From Treponema sp. (GTDB lineage: Bacteria > Spirochaetota > Spirochaetia > Treponematales > Breznakiellaceae): a stretch of 14,950 bases of DNA. Numbering within the stretch: position 1 is the stretch's first letter; every line of letters starts with the position of its first letter. The notes under the pieces are model-generated. The model was given only the letters and a program-made list of their open reading frames with translations, searched no databases and was not told where the DNA came from. Shown piece by piece: positions 1-5,948 of this stretch. The DNA is taken from the NCBI GenBank assembly GCA_031266095.1, contig JAISBR010000057.1, positions 1 to 14,950 of the forward strand. Reading direction: 5' to 3'. The position numbers and the translations under genes were made by a program.

Positions 1-162
1 AAAGCGGTACCGGTGGAGGAACTGGCCCGACAGGCACTAACAGCGTAATTTCTGGACCAGGAGCAGTCAGGGAAAAAACTGAAAAAAACATCAGATTTCC
101 CTTGACACGAAACATAGGAACATAGGAGATTTCCCTTGACACGAAACATAGGAACATAGGAG
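1..162. other. left edge, undetermined coding; no gene assigned
   Basis: No gene can be assigned here. Plus frame 3 is open from the edge to a TAG at 123-125 and reads Gly/Thr-rich (SGTGGGTGPTGTNS), like a linker or the tail of an exported protein. Plus frame 1 stops at 46-48 after KAVPVEELARQALTA. The minus strand has an ATG at 91-89 with an AAGGGA upstream and then a Pro-rich reading to the edge. These readings contradict each other and none has a recognised domain, so which strand is coding is open. Confidence 0.3.
93..162. repeat. 34-bp tandem repeat, two copies
   Basis: Copies at 93-126 and 127-160 are identical over 34 bp, and the first two bases of a third copy follow at 161-162. The unit begins AGATTTCCCTTGACACG and ends in an internal doublet of AACATAGG. 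Each copy contains a TTGACA hexamer, but no convincing -10 box lies 16-18 nt downstream. The repeat ends within three bases of the point where minus-strand transposase-like coding begins. Confidence 0.9.
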
Positions 163-164
163 TC

Positions 165-284
165 GCTCATCAAAAAATCCGCCGGTTCGTATTTCCGCCC
201 GTTGCTGGATTTCCTTCTGTCCGGGAGATTTTCCGCTGTTTCCCTGAGTCCCCCCAGCAGTTTTGTTATTACTTCCCTTTCCAT
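165..284 (-). pseudogene. N-terminal fragment of a transposase-like protein
   Basis: Reading leftwards from the ATG at 284-282, about 40 codons look like real protein, including the segments ITKLLGGLRETAENLPDRRK and NGRKYEPADFLMS. From memory this resembles the N terminus of a widespread transposase family (LPDRRKxxNxxYxxxDxxMSAFxVFF). The likeness breaks off exactly where the 34-bp tandem repeat begins, about residue 40. The frame stays open through the repeat to the window edge, but that part does not look like the family. An AAAGGAG lies immediately before the ATG, closer than normal. Most likely a truncated relic; the family assignment was not tested. Confidence 0.4.
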
Positions 285-305
285 GCTCCTTTTATATCAT
301 GTCTT

Positions 306-319
306 TTCCGAAATCGGAA
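306..319. repeat. 6-2-6 palindrome upstream of the IS
   Basis: TTCCGA, a 2-nt spacer and TCGGAA form a perfect palindrome. Before the IS inserted, this lay about 30 bp upstream of the rplU -35 box, so it could have been an operator or part of the relic's control region. Function is not known. Confidence 0.5.
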
Positions 320-325
320 TTGCTG

Positions 326-335
326 GTGATTGGGA
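326..335. repeat. target-site duplication, left copy
   Basis: GTGATTGGGA is repeated exactly at 1540-1549, directly outside the two inverted repeats. Ten base pairs falls in the 8-10 bp range typical of ISAs1-family insertion. Confidence 0.92.
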
Positions 336-1539
336 CAGGGCAACCGCATTATACCCCCTCAAGAAAAAAGAAAAAAGCCGACAGGGAAGGATTAGAGGGG
401 AATAATGGACATACGAACCGAACTTGCCCTGATCCCGGACCCGCGGATCGACCACTGCAAAAAGCATCATTGGGTGGATATTTTGCTCGTATGCATTATC
501 GCTATGGTTTGCGGGGTCGAAAACATGGAAGACATTGCCTTTTTCGGGGAAACCCACCAGGCATGGCTTAAAAAGTACCTGACCCTGTCCAACGGGACAC
601 CCAGTGCCGACACCATCCTGCGGGTATTGGGCAGGATAGACCACCGGAAGTTCCAGGAGTATTTTCGTTCCTGGACCCATGGCTATTGCACGGAACGGAT
701 GAGCGCCGGTTCGGTTATCGCCATAGGCGGGAAAACGGTGAGGGGGAGCGCACGAGAAGAGCGGAAAGCCATCCATATCGTGAGTACCTGGGCAGCCGAA
801 CTGGGCCTGGGCCTGGCCCTGGGACAAGTGCAGACCGAAGAGCAATCGAATAAAATCACGGCGATACCGGCCTGACTGGGAGCGCTGGATATTTCCGGCT
901 GCATCGTTACTATTGACGCGAGAGGGCGTAAAAAGGCCATCGCACAGGATATTGTGGCCCAACAGGGCGGGTACACCCGGGCGCTGAACGAAACCCACCC
1001 TGAAGTATATGCCGAAGCGCCAGAACTGTTTGAAGACATCGGTAAATCGTCCAGTTCTTTCCCCTTGTATAAGGACATAACCAAGGACCAGAGGAGGATA
1101 GAAAAGCGGGAGATGCGGCTGTGTACGGACTTGTCCTGGTTTGCCGGGCTTACCGCCTGGGCAGGACTTATGGCTATGGGCTGCATCCGGTCTACCCGGG
1201 CGGTGAAAGGGAAGGTTACCACAGAAATCTGGTATTATCTAACAACGCTGATGGAGGTGACGGCCTTTGTCCGTTCGGTACGTACCCATTGGGGGATAGA
1301 GAACAAACTGCACTGGGTATTGGATGTGGTATTCCGGGAGGATTACGCGCGGAACCGGAAAGACCATTCGGCGGCGAACCTGACGCTCTTACGGAAGATA
1401 ACGCTCAATCTCATTCGGCTGGAACCGACGGAGAAATACGGTATCCGGAAGTTTTCTCGCAACCGGAAACGACTCTATGCTTCCTACGAACCTGATTTCC
1501 TACTCAAAATCCTGCTCAATTTATAATGCGGTTGCCCTG
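336..1539 (+). mobile_element. ISAs1-family insertion sequence, complete but inactive
   Basis: This is a 1204-bp element bounded by 18-bp perfect inverted repeats (336-353 and 1522-1539, beginning CAGGGCAACCGCATT) and flanked by the 10-bp duplication GTGATTGGGA. Size, the CAGGGC ends and duplication length all fit ISAs1. It carries one transposase gene whose stop codon lies in the right inverted repeat. The gene has an in-frame nonsense codon and has lost a catalytic Asp, so the copy cannot move itself. Intact ends and duplication suggest insertion was not very ancient, or that ends are kept because another copy could act on them. It landed about 20 bp upstream of the rplU -35 box and left the promoter intact. 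Confidence 0.93.
405..1526 (+). pseudogene. ISAs1-family DDE transposase with in-frame stop
   Basis: ISAs1/H-repeat-type DDE transposase. Ignoring one internal stop, the frame runs unbroken for 373 residues, the normal length. The start ATG follows an AGAGGGGA. The in-frame TGA at 873-875 falls in KITAIPA-stop-LGALDISG, where the family usually has Leu-Leu, so a single TTA to TGA change is likely. The motif that should read AIDGKT reads AIGGKT (codon GGC at 726-728), so the first catalytic Asp is gone, again by one plausible base change. The second Asp (TIDARG) and the C-terminal HWGIENKLHWVLDVVFRED block with the catalytic Glu remain. The usual GNQ segment is replaced by NETH. Two independent lesions make it a clear pseudogene. 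Confidence 0.9.
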
Positions 1540-1549
1540 GTGATTGGGA
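1540..1549. repeat. target-site duplication, right copy
   Basis: Exact copy of 326-335, directly next to the right inverted repeat of the IS. Joining 335 to 1550 reconstructs the sequence before insertion. Confidence 0.92.
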
Positions 1550-1558
1550 AAACATCTC

Positions 1559-1588
1559 TTGACCAAACTCTCCTTTTCGGGGTATAAA
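1559..1588 (+). promoter_or_regulatory. sigma-70-type promoter of rplU-prp-rpmA
   Basis: TTGACC at 1559-1564 and TATAAA at 1583-1588 are separated by 18 nt, giving a start near 1595 and a leader of about 33 nt. The whole promoter is downstream of the IS, so the essential ribosomal operon should still be expressed from it. Confidence 0.75.
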
Positions 1589-1627
1589 ATAGCACTATTT
1601 TCGGAAATTATTGAAAGAAGGTAAAAG

Positions 1628-1936
1628 ATGTACGCACTGGTTGAATTTAAAGGAAAACAGTACAAGGCTACGGAAGGCGCTCTGCTCAAGGTCGATAAAA
1701 TCGACGCCGAGCCGGGAACGGCTATTGATATTGATACGGTGCTTCTCGTGTCCGGCGACACGGTAAGTGTAGGGACCCCCTATGTGCAGGGCGCAAAGGT
1801 GTCCGCGATGGTGGAATCCCATGGAAAAGACGACAAAATCGTGGTTTTTAAGTACAAACCCAAAAAGGATTATCGCCGTAAGCAGGGGCACCGGCAGCAG
1901 TATTCGATTATCAAGATCGGGGAAATTGCCGGCTAA
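1628..1936 (+). CDS. rplU: 50S ribosomal protein L21
   Basis: L21 binds 23S rRNA early in assembly of the large subunit. The product is 102 residues, the normal length, starting MYALVEFKGKQYK and ending with the L21 signature around YRRKQGHRQQYSIIKIGEI. An AGAAGG at 1616-1621 lies 6 nt before the ATG. It is the first gene of a three-gene operon with prp and rpmA, an arrangement common in Firmicutes, Fusobacteria and some spirochaetes. The stop codon is followed without a gap by the TTG start of prp. The obg gene often found after rpmA is absent from this window. Nothing suggests decay, despite the IS upstream. Confidence 0.97.
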   Translation: MYALVEFKGKQYKATEGALLKVDKIDAEPGTAIDIDTVLLVSGDTVSVGTPYVQGAKVSAMVESHGKDDKIVVFKYKPKKDYRRKQGHRQQYSIIKIGEIAG

Positions 1937-2275
1937 TTGATAGAAATTGAGGCTGTTGTAGACCGGGAAGGACTCCTGCGGGCCTGTAGGGCTTGCGGCC
2001 ATGCCAGAGCGGGAAAGGCGGGGACGGATATAGTATGTGCCGCCGTTTCGGTTCTGATGCGGAGCGCTCTGAGGGTTCTTTCCAACAGGAAGGGCATTGT
2101 GGTCCGGGGTGATGCGCCGGAGCCGGGTCTCTTCTGGATAGAGACCGATTATACTGCGGAGGGAAGGGAGTTCCTTTCCGCCGCCGGGGAGTTTCTTACC
2201 GGGGGGCTGAGCTCCGTGGCGGAAGAATTCCCCGATTATTGCAGACTGAACATTCGTACCGAACGGAGGACTTAA
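1937..2275 (+). CDS. prp: ribosomal-processing cysteine protease Prp (DUF464)
   Basis: Prp is a small cysteine protease that in Firmicutes removes an N-terminal extension from ribosomal protein L27. The product is 112 residues with the expected dyad: His22 in CGHA and Cys34 in TDIVCAAVS, the same positions as in the characterised staphylococcal enzyme. Translation starts at a TTG immediately after the rplU stop; no better start exists and no strong ribosome-binding site is visible, so coupling to rplU is likely. Its stop overlaps the rpmA start by one base (TAATG). The adjacent L27 has no cleavable extension, so the natural substrate here is unclear. Confidence 0.9.
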   Translation: MIEIEAVVDREGLLRACRACGHARAGKAGTDIVCAAVSVLMRSALRVLSNRKGIVVRGDAPEPGLFWIETDYTAEGREFLSAAGEFLTGGLSSVAEEFPDYCRLNIRTERRT

Positions 2276-2559
2276 TGGCACGGAAACGCGGCGGAAGCGG
2301 CGCTAAAAATGGACGGGATTCTAATCCCCAATATCTTGGAATCAAGACTTCAGGCGGTTCTATTGTCAAGGCAGGTACTATCATCGCCCGTCAGCGGGGT
2401 ACCAAAATCCACCCCGGTGTCAATGTTGGCTGCGGCGGCGATTATACCCTTTTCGCGAAGGCGGATGGCACGGTGAATTTTCATCGGCGGCGGGGACGCA
2501 AACTGGTCTCAGTGATCCTTTCGGAAAACAATGCGGCGGCGAGCCTCGTAGAAACTTAA
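2275..2559 (+). CDS. rpmA: 50S ribosomal protein L27
   Basis: L27 lies near the peptidyl-transferase centre, where its N-terminal tail contacts tRNA. The product is 94 residues: [17 protein letters not shown], then the family core [27 protein letters not shown] at 2265-2269 sits 5 nt before this ATG and decides the start. An in-frame TTG at 2239 would add 12 residues ([12 protein letters not shown]), but it lacks a ribosome-binding site, lies inside prp, and does not resemble the Prp cleavage sequence. The start therefore gives a bacterial L27 of the E. coli type with no pro-peptide. It ends the operon; no clear terminator follows directly. Confidence 0.97.
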   Translation: MARKRGGSGAKNGRDSNPQYLGIKTSGGSIVKAGTIIARQRGTKIHPGVNVGCGGDYTLFAKADGTVNFHRRRGRKLVSVILSENNAAASLVET

Positions 2560-2658
2560 TTTCAGTAGTAAAAGGCCGGTCTTAACACCAGCGGGATGTG
2601 TCGGTATCAAGCCGTTTTCAGCATTGGAGTTTTAAAAGAGCCTCTATCGTTTTAAAGA

Positions 2659-2705
2659 TCCGGGAGGGTCGGGCCCATTACGACGTAACGGCCCGGCGCC
2701 CCGGA
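2659..2705. repeat. GC-rich two-part stem-loop
   Basis: Outer arms TCCGGG (2659-2664) and CCCGGA (2700-2705) enclose an 8-bp stem (2668-2675 with 2690-2697, one G-U pair) and a further TTAC/GTAA stem closed by a GAC loop. No T-run follows on either strand, so this is not a simple terminator. Confidence 0.7.
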
Positions 2706-2834
2706 GAGAAAATGGAGAGTAGATTTTTAAATAGTCCTACCATGGAATGTTGAATACACAGAACTCGACGAGTCCGAAATACCCAACATATCTGAATCCG
2801 CCGGGAGAGAGATAGCGGCAAATTCCCTGTTATG

Positions 2835-2872
2835 ATACCAGTAAGCCAAATGTTAGCTTTGACTTACTGTAT
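2835..2872. repeat. long imperfect hairpin
   Basis: CAGTAAG (2839-2845) pairs with CTTACTG (2863-2869); inside it, CAAA pairs with TTTG around a 7-nt loop. With one bulge the stem extends by ATA/TAT. Together this is about 14 bp with one mismatch. On the minus strand it would be the very 5' end of a transcript from the promoter at 2874-2902. Confidence 0.7.
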
Positions 2873-2902
2873 AGTTATACAATATTAACAAATATACGTC
2901 AA
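2868..2902 (-). promoter_or_regulatory. minus-strand promoter overlapping a palindromic operator
   Basis: On the minus strand TTGACG (2902-2897), a 17-nt spacer and TATAAC (2879-2874) make a strong sigma-70-like promoter with a start near 2867, pointing into the gene-free region. The -10 box lies in a perfect palindrome, TGTATA-GT-TATACA (2868-2881), extended to CTGT-N8-ACAA, which resembles a LexA box. A weaker plus-strand pair, TTGACT (2859-2864) and TATTAA (2883-2888), overlaps it. The sequence match is seen; repressor identity and activity are inference. Confidence 0.5.
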
Positions 2903-2960
2903 GAGATTTAAGAAAAAATCGTGCGTTATTTGGTTTTTTTGAGCGGAAGATTTTTGTACG

Positions 2961-4142
2961 CTACCTAAAAGTCACGCCCAGCCAGGAATTGATATTGCTT
3001 ACATCCCGGTCAATAAGTCCCAAATTTACCTTCGCGGTGGTTTCCGCCACAAGCCATTTTGTTCCCTCATGCTCAAAACGAGCGCCGGCCCCGGCGACAT
3101 CAGCCAGGCCCATGGCATGTTTGTGTTCACTGGAAACCATGATCGCGGCGGGAATATCCGCCTGGGCAAGGATCATCGCCCAAAGCATAGCCCGACTGTC
3201 ACAGTCGCCCCTGCCTTCGGTGACGGCGCTGACCAGGTTGACGAAATCGCTGCCCATCAGATCACGCTCATAGGCAAAGGTCTGTACCCAGGCCAGGGCC
3301 TTTTCGGCTAAGACCCGATTGCCCAGCGCCGTTTCGGTCAGGCTTCCGTCCATATTGTCAGCCGGGACTGAATTTTGTCCGGCGGCCTCTGTTGTGCTTA
3401 CATTCCATTTACGCTCCAGTTGAAAGACCGCGTCCGCCAGGCGATCCCAGGAATCCCGGAAAATGGCCCGGTAGAAGCGAATCCAGGCTTTCTGAGGGTT
3501 TTTCGAGGAAAGGTATCTTCGAAGCAGGGCGAATTCCCGGTCAACCAGAGCTTGGGCGGCCTGGGCGTCGTTTTCCCGGATCAGCGCCGTAAGGCCGGGC
3601 AGGGCTAGGGCGATTCTTTTTTCTTTCCCCCGTGGATAGCCGAATTCCGTAATAGGTCCGGGGCAGCGCCATTCCGCTTTAGAGGGGGCGATAGAATCCA
3701 GTGCAGATATATGGAACAGTTCCATATCATTTTTACCTGCCGGCCCGTATGAAAGGGCCAGCAGCATGGGCGGGATACCGGTGTTGATCGCGCCTAATTC
3801 CACGCAAAGTCCCCAGCCCGATGAATCACCAAACCGCAATTCGATGAGCGCCGCAGATTTGTCCCGGTATTCAAAAAAACTCACGTCTCCCCGGTTTCCC
3901 AGGCGGCGGCTTATATCATCGACGAGGTTTTTCGTGGTCCTGTAGACGCCTGAGTATACCGCGAGATCAAACCGTACCCTGCCTGGCCCGGCAAACGAAA
4001 AACGATCCCTGCCGTTTCCCTCAGCAAGTTCATATCCATCGGGAAGATCCAGTCTGAAACCCCAGGTGGGGGAATGGAGAGGCTCGGCGAAAATCGGCGT
4101 TAGAACCAAAATGAGAAATAGTATAAAAAATTTTAGTTTCAT
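2961..4142 (-). CDS. secreted transglutaminase-like protein
   Basis: The 393-residue product begins with a signal peptide (MKLKFFILFLILVLTPIFA, cleavage after Ala19), so it is exported. The C-terminal part has a transglutaminase/protease-like core: Cys314 in TEGRGDCDSRAML, His342 in EHKHAMG and an acidic candidate, Glu367, in VAETT. Such domains act as cysteine peptidases or cross-linking enzymes, or serve as protein-binding folds; the substrate cannot be told. Residues 20-160 look like a beta-rich domain of unknown family and 180-250 are helical. The start is the only ATG that gives a full signal peptide, but no Shine-Dalgarno sequence precedes it. It is transcribed divergently from the pseudouridine synthase gene, with 19 bp between the start codons. 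Confidence 0.8.
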   Translation of the reverse strand: MKLKFFILFLILVLTPIFAEPLHSPTWGFRLDLPDGYELAEGNGRDRFSFAGPGRVRFDLAVYSGVYRTTKNLVDDISRRLGNRGDVSFFEYRDKSAALIELRFGDSSGWGLCVELGAINTGIPPMLLALSYGPAGKNDMELFHISALDSIAPSKAEWRCPGPITEFGYPRGKEKRIALALPGLTALIRENDAQAAQALVDREFALLRRYLSSKNPQKAWIRFYRAIFRDSWDRLADAVFQLERKWNVSTTEAAGQNSVPADNMDGSLTETALGNRVLAEKALAWVQTFAYERDLMGSDFVNLVSAVTEGRGDCDSRAMLWAMILAQADIPAAIMVSSEHKHAMGLADVAGAGARFEHEGTKWLVAETTAKVNLGLIDRDVSNINSWLGVTFR

Positions 4143-4161
4143 GGTATAGTATCGGCATATA

Positions 4162-4845
4162 GTGAAGCGGATAGAAATACTCTACGAAGACGATATATGT
4201 TTGGTTCTGAACAAGCCGGCGGGCCTGGCGGTGCAGGGCGGTAAAGGAGTGCAAGTTTCGCTGGACAGTATCCTCGCGGAAACCTATTCGCCCCGGCCCC
4301 TTCTGGTACACCGGCTTGACAAGGACACTTCGGGGCTTATACTGACGGCTAAAACCAGGGAGGCGGCCGCTCGGTTTTCCCGGCTTTTGGGGGAGGGGAG
4401 ATCCGCCGGTTCACGGGCCGGTAAAAAGTTTATCAAGCAGTATCTTGCGGTCTGCGCGGGCAGGCCTGCGAAAGAGACTGGACTTATACGGCTTGACCTT
4501 GAAAGCCGGGGCAGCGTGAAAAAATCCGAAACCCGCTACAAAGCGCTGGGGAGCGGGTCCCTGGAACAGACGTGGTTTTCTCTGTTGGAACTGGAATTGG
4601 GAACGGGCAGAATGCACCAAATCCGCCGGCATCTGGCCATGACCGGAAATCCCATACTGGGGGATGACAAATACGGCGATTTTGCCCTCAATAAAATACT
4701 CCGTAAAACCATGCAGCTCAAGCGGCTCCTGCTTCACGCTTCCCGGCTTGTCATCCCCCAGGGCGACGATGGTTTTCAGCTTGACATAAGTGCGCCGCCG
4801 CCTGAGTATTTCGGCGCATTTCTCGAACTGGCATTGCTCCATTGA
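4162..4845 (+). CDS. RluA-family pseudouridine synthase
   Basis: It converts specific uridines of rRNA or tRNA to pseudouridine. The 227-residue product lacks an N-terminal S4 domain and is close in length to E. coli RluA. It has NKPAGLAVQGG (17-27), the catalytic motif HRLDKDTSG with Asp53, and the RNA-contact motif GRMHQIRRHL followed by GNPILGDDKYG. The start is a GTG with no visible Shine-Dalgarno; a TATAGT at 4145-4150 would place the transcript start only about 5 nt before it, so the message may be almost leaderless. The TGA stop (4843-4845) is followed with no gap by the inverted repeat of a deleted IS. Which RNA position it modifies cannot be deduced. Confidence 0.92.
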   Translation: MKRIEILYEDDICLVLNKPAGLAVQGGKGVQVSLDSILAETYSPRPLLVHRLDKDTSGLILTAKTREAAARFSRLLGEGRSAGSRAGKKFIKQYLAVCAGRPAKETGLIRLDLESRGSVKKSETRYKALGSGSLEQTWFSLLELELGTGRMHQIRRHLAMTGNPILGDDKYGDFALNKILRKTMQLKRLLLHASRLVIPQGDDGFQLDISAPPPEYFGAFLELALLH

Positions 4846-5500
4846 CAGGGCTCCTGCATTTACTTTTTGAAAGGATGGAGGGGGAGGGACATATTCCGAA
4901 AAATGAAGTATGGACATAGAACTGACAGAAAAGCTGGAAAGGATAACCGATCCTCGGCGGCAATGGAGGAATCTGCGATACAAGCTGGAAGACATCCTGG
5001 TTATCGGACTGGCAACACTGCTCTGCGAAGGGAAAGACTTTCCAAGATATGGAAACCTTTGGGCAGGAACGGGAGGAGGCGTTAAAAAAGTTTCTGGAAC
5101 TGCCCCCTGGGACACCCGATGAGAGCACGTTTTTTCGGGTGTGCAAACGGATAAAACCAGAAGAATTGATGGGAAACCTGTACGCATGGCTTGCTGAGGC
5201 CCGGGAAGGAGCGTTTACCATTGATGGGAAAACGATACGAGGCAGCGGGAATACGGAACACCACGCCTTGCAGGTGGTCAGCGCATGGGCCGGGGATGCG
5301 TCTCAGGTAACCTCTGGCCATGCGCCAGAGAATCTCAATATCTTGAGGAAGATGGCCTTGGGGCTGCTCCGTACGGCGCCGGACCCCCGGTCTTCGGGAA
5401 AGAAAAGGAAGATGACCGGACCCAAGAGGCGGTTCACTGCCGCCATGAACCCAGGCTATATGCTTACTGTCCTTTTCGGAAAGTAAATGCAGGAGCCCTG
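4846..5500 (+). mobile_element. internally deleted ISAs1-family element
   Basis: A 655-bp element bounded by 21-bp perfect inverted repeats (4846-4866 and 5480-5500, beginning CAGGGCTCCTGCATT). The ends share CAGGGC with the first IS but otherwise differ, so it is a different ISAs1 member. About half the usual length is missing from the middle. The flanking 10-mers (GCTCCATTGA left, GGCAGCCTAT right) do not match, so there is no target duplication; the element may have arisen by recombination between copies or lost one flank. Intact ends could still be mobilised by a related transposase. Confidence 0.88.
4910..5486 (+). pseudogene. ISAs1-family transposase remnant, frameshifted and deleted
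   Basis: The N-terminal part (from the ATG at 4910) reads ELTEKLERITDPRRQWRN and on to LVIGLATLLCEGKDF. There the frame must shift: an extra C at 5042-5043 breaks it, and the family sequence QDMETFGQEREEALKKFLEL continues in the next frame. The first catalytic Asp survives in FTIDGKTIRGS. After SAWAGDASQVT the protein jumps to the C-terminal APENLNILRKMALGLLR, so roughly 170 residues with the second Asp and the Glu are lost. The junction lies in 7-bp inverted arms, CTCTGGC (5312-5318) and GCCAGAG (5324-5330). The stop codon is in the right inverted repeat. It is certainly non-functional. Confidence 0.88.
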
Positions 5501-5541
5501 GGCAGCCTATCGGATTCGCTTGAGATAACCCGCCCAATGAA

Positions 5542-5554
5542 ATATACTGTATAT
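5542..5554. repeat. 6-1-6 palindrome upstream of trxA
   Basis: ATATAC-T-GTATAT is a perfect palindrome, about 70 bp before the thioredoxin start. It shares CTGTATA with the palindrome at 2868-2881. It could be a regulator site; nothing else supports this. Confidence 0.45.
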
Positions 5555-5560
5555 AGAACT

Positions 5561-5589
5561 TTTCCCAAAACCCGGTTGGTTTTGGGAAA
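5561..5589. repeat. 12-bp perfect hairpin before trxA
   Basis: Arms TTTCCCAAAACC (5561-5572) and GGTTTTGGGAAA (5578-5589) enclose the loop CGGTT. No T-run follows, so it is not a classical terminator. It ends 5 bp before the trxA -10 box and covers the place where a -35 box would be. The 13-nt apex AACCCGGTTGGTT is identical to the apex of another hairpin at 7117-7135. Confidence 0.85.
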
Positions 5590-5594
5590 GTCTC

Positions 5595-5600
5595 TATAAT
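5595..5600 (+). promoter_or_regulatory. probable trxA -10 box
   Basis: A perfect TATAAT 24 nt before the trxA ATG. The matching -35 position falls in the hairpin at 5561-5589 and has no good hexamer, which hints at activator dependence or another control mode. Confidence 0.5.
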
Positions 5601-5624
5601 ATAAAAATTTGGTAGGAGCTTTGC

Positions 5625-5948
5625 ATGAATGGCGAAATTACGATAACCGGCGACAATTTTGAATCAGAGGTTCTGCAGTCGCCTATTCCGGTGCTAATTG
5701 ATTTCTGGGCTTCCTGGTGCGGTCCCTGCAAAATGATCGGTCCTCTGATAGATCAGCTTGCCGAAGAATACGCAGGGAAGATCAAGGTCGGTAAGGTAAA
5801 TGTAGACGATGAAAATGAACTTGCGGGGCGACACGGGATTGTCTCAATCCCCACCCTGATCCTGTACAAAGACGGATCAGTAGTGGGGCAGAAAATTGGC
5901 GCCGCTCCCAAGCACGATATTGAGGCTCTGCTTAAGAACTTTATTTAA
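5625..5948 (+). CDS. trxA: thioredoxin
   Basis: A cytoplasmic disulfide reductase that passes electrons from thioredoxin reductase to enzymes such as ribonucleotide reductase and peroxiredoxins. The 107-residue product has the full fold: DFWASWCGPCKMIGP with the WCGPC active site (Cys33 and Cys36), KVNVDDE, and the cis-proline loop VSIPTLILYKDG. GGTAGGAG at 5611-5618 lies 6 nt before the ATG. It appears to be transcribed alone. Its stop overlaps the stop of the convergent minus-strand gene by 8 bp, leaving no room for an ordinary terminator between the two. Confidence 0.97.
   Translation: MNGEITITGDNFESEVLQSPIPVLIDFWASWCGPCKMIGPLIDQLAEEYAGKIKVGKVNVDDENELAGRHGIVSIPTLILYKDGSVVGQKIGAAPKHDIEALLKNFI

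Larger units (their letters stand above)
2560..2960. other. gene-free, hairpin-rich intergenic region
   Basis: There is no convincing open reading frame in these 401 bp, but inverted repeats are dense: TTTAAAA/TTTTAAA arms at 2631-2637 and 2650-2656; a GC-rich two-part stem at 2659-2705; ATGTTG/CAACAT arms around 2749-2787 enclosing a small ACTC-GAC-GAGT stem; and a long stem at 2835-2872. A good minus-strand promoter at its right end would transcribe leftwards through all of it. Checked by eye, it does not look like RNase P RNA, tmRNA, SRP RNA or 6S RNA. It may hold an unknown non-coding RNA or be a decayed mobile element. Confidence 0.5.

Noticed and set aside
873..875. TGA read as tryptophan or selenocysteine in the transposase
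   Set aside because: Treponemes use TGA as a stop, no selenocysteine insertion hairpin was seen, and the family has Leu here, so a nonsense mutation is simpler.
2239..2274. Extended L27 start adding [12 protein letters not shown] as a Prp-cleaved pro-peptide
   Set aside because: It would use a TTG inside prp without a ribosome-binding site, and the residues do not match the known cleavage sequence, while GGAGG is well placed for the ATG at 2275.
2761..2785. CGACGAGTCCGAAAT looked like part of a hammerhead ribozyme core
   Set aside because: Stem II and the partner strands needed for the three-way junction are absent; ACTC-GAC-GAGT forms only a small hairpin.
5034..5052. Programmed frameshift in the second transposase
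   Set aside because: There is no classic slippery heptamer, and the gene is also deleted internally, so a plain frameshift mutation fits better.
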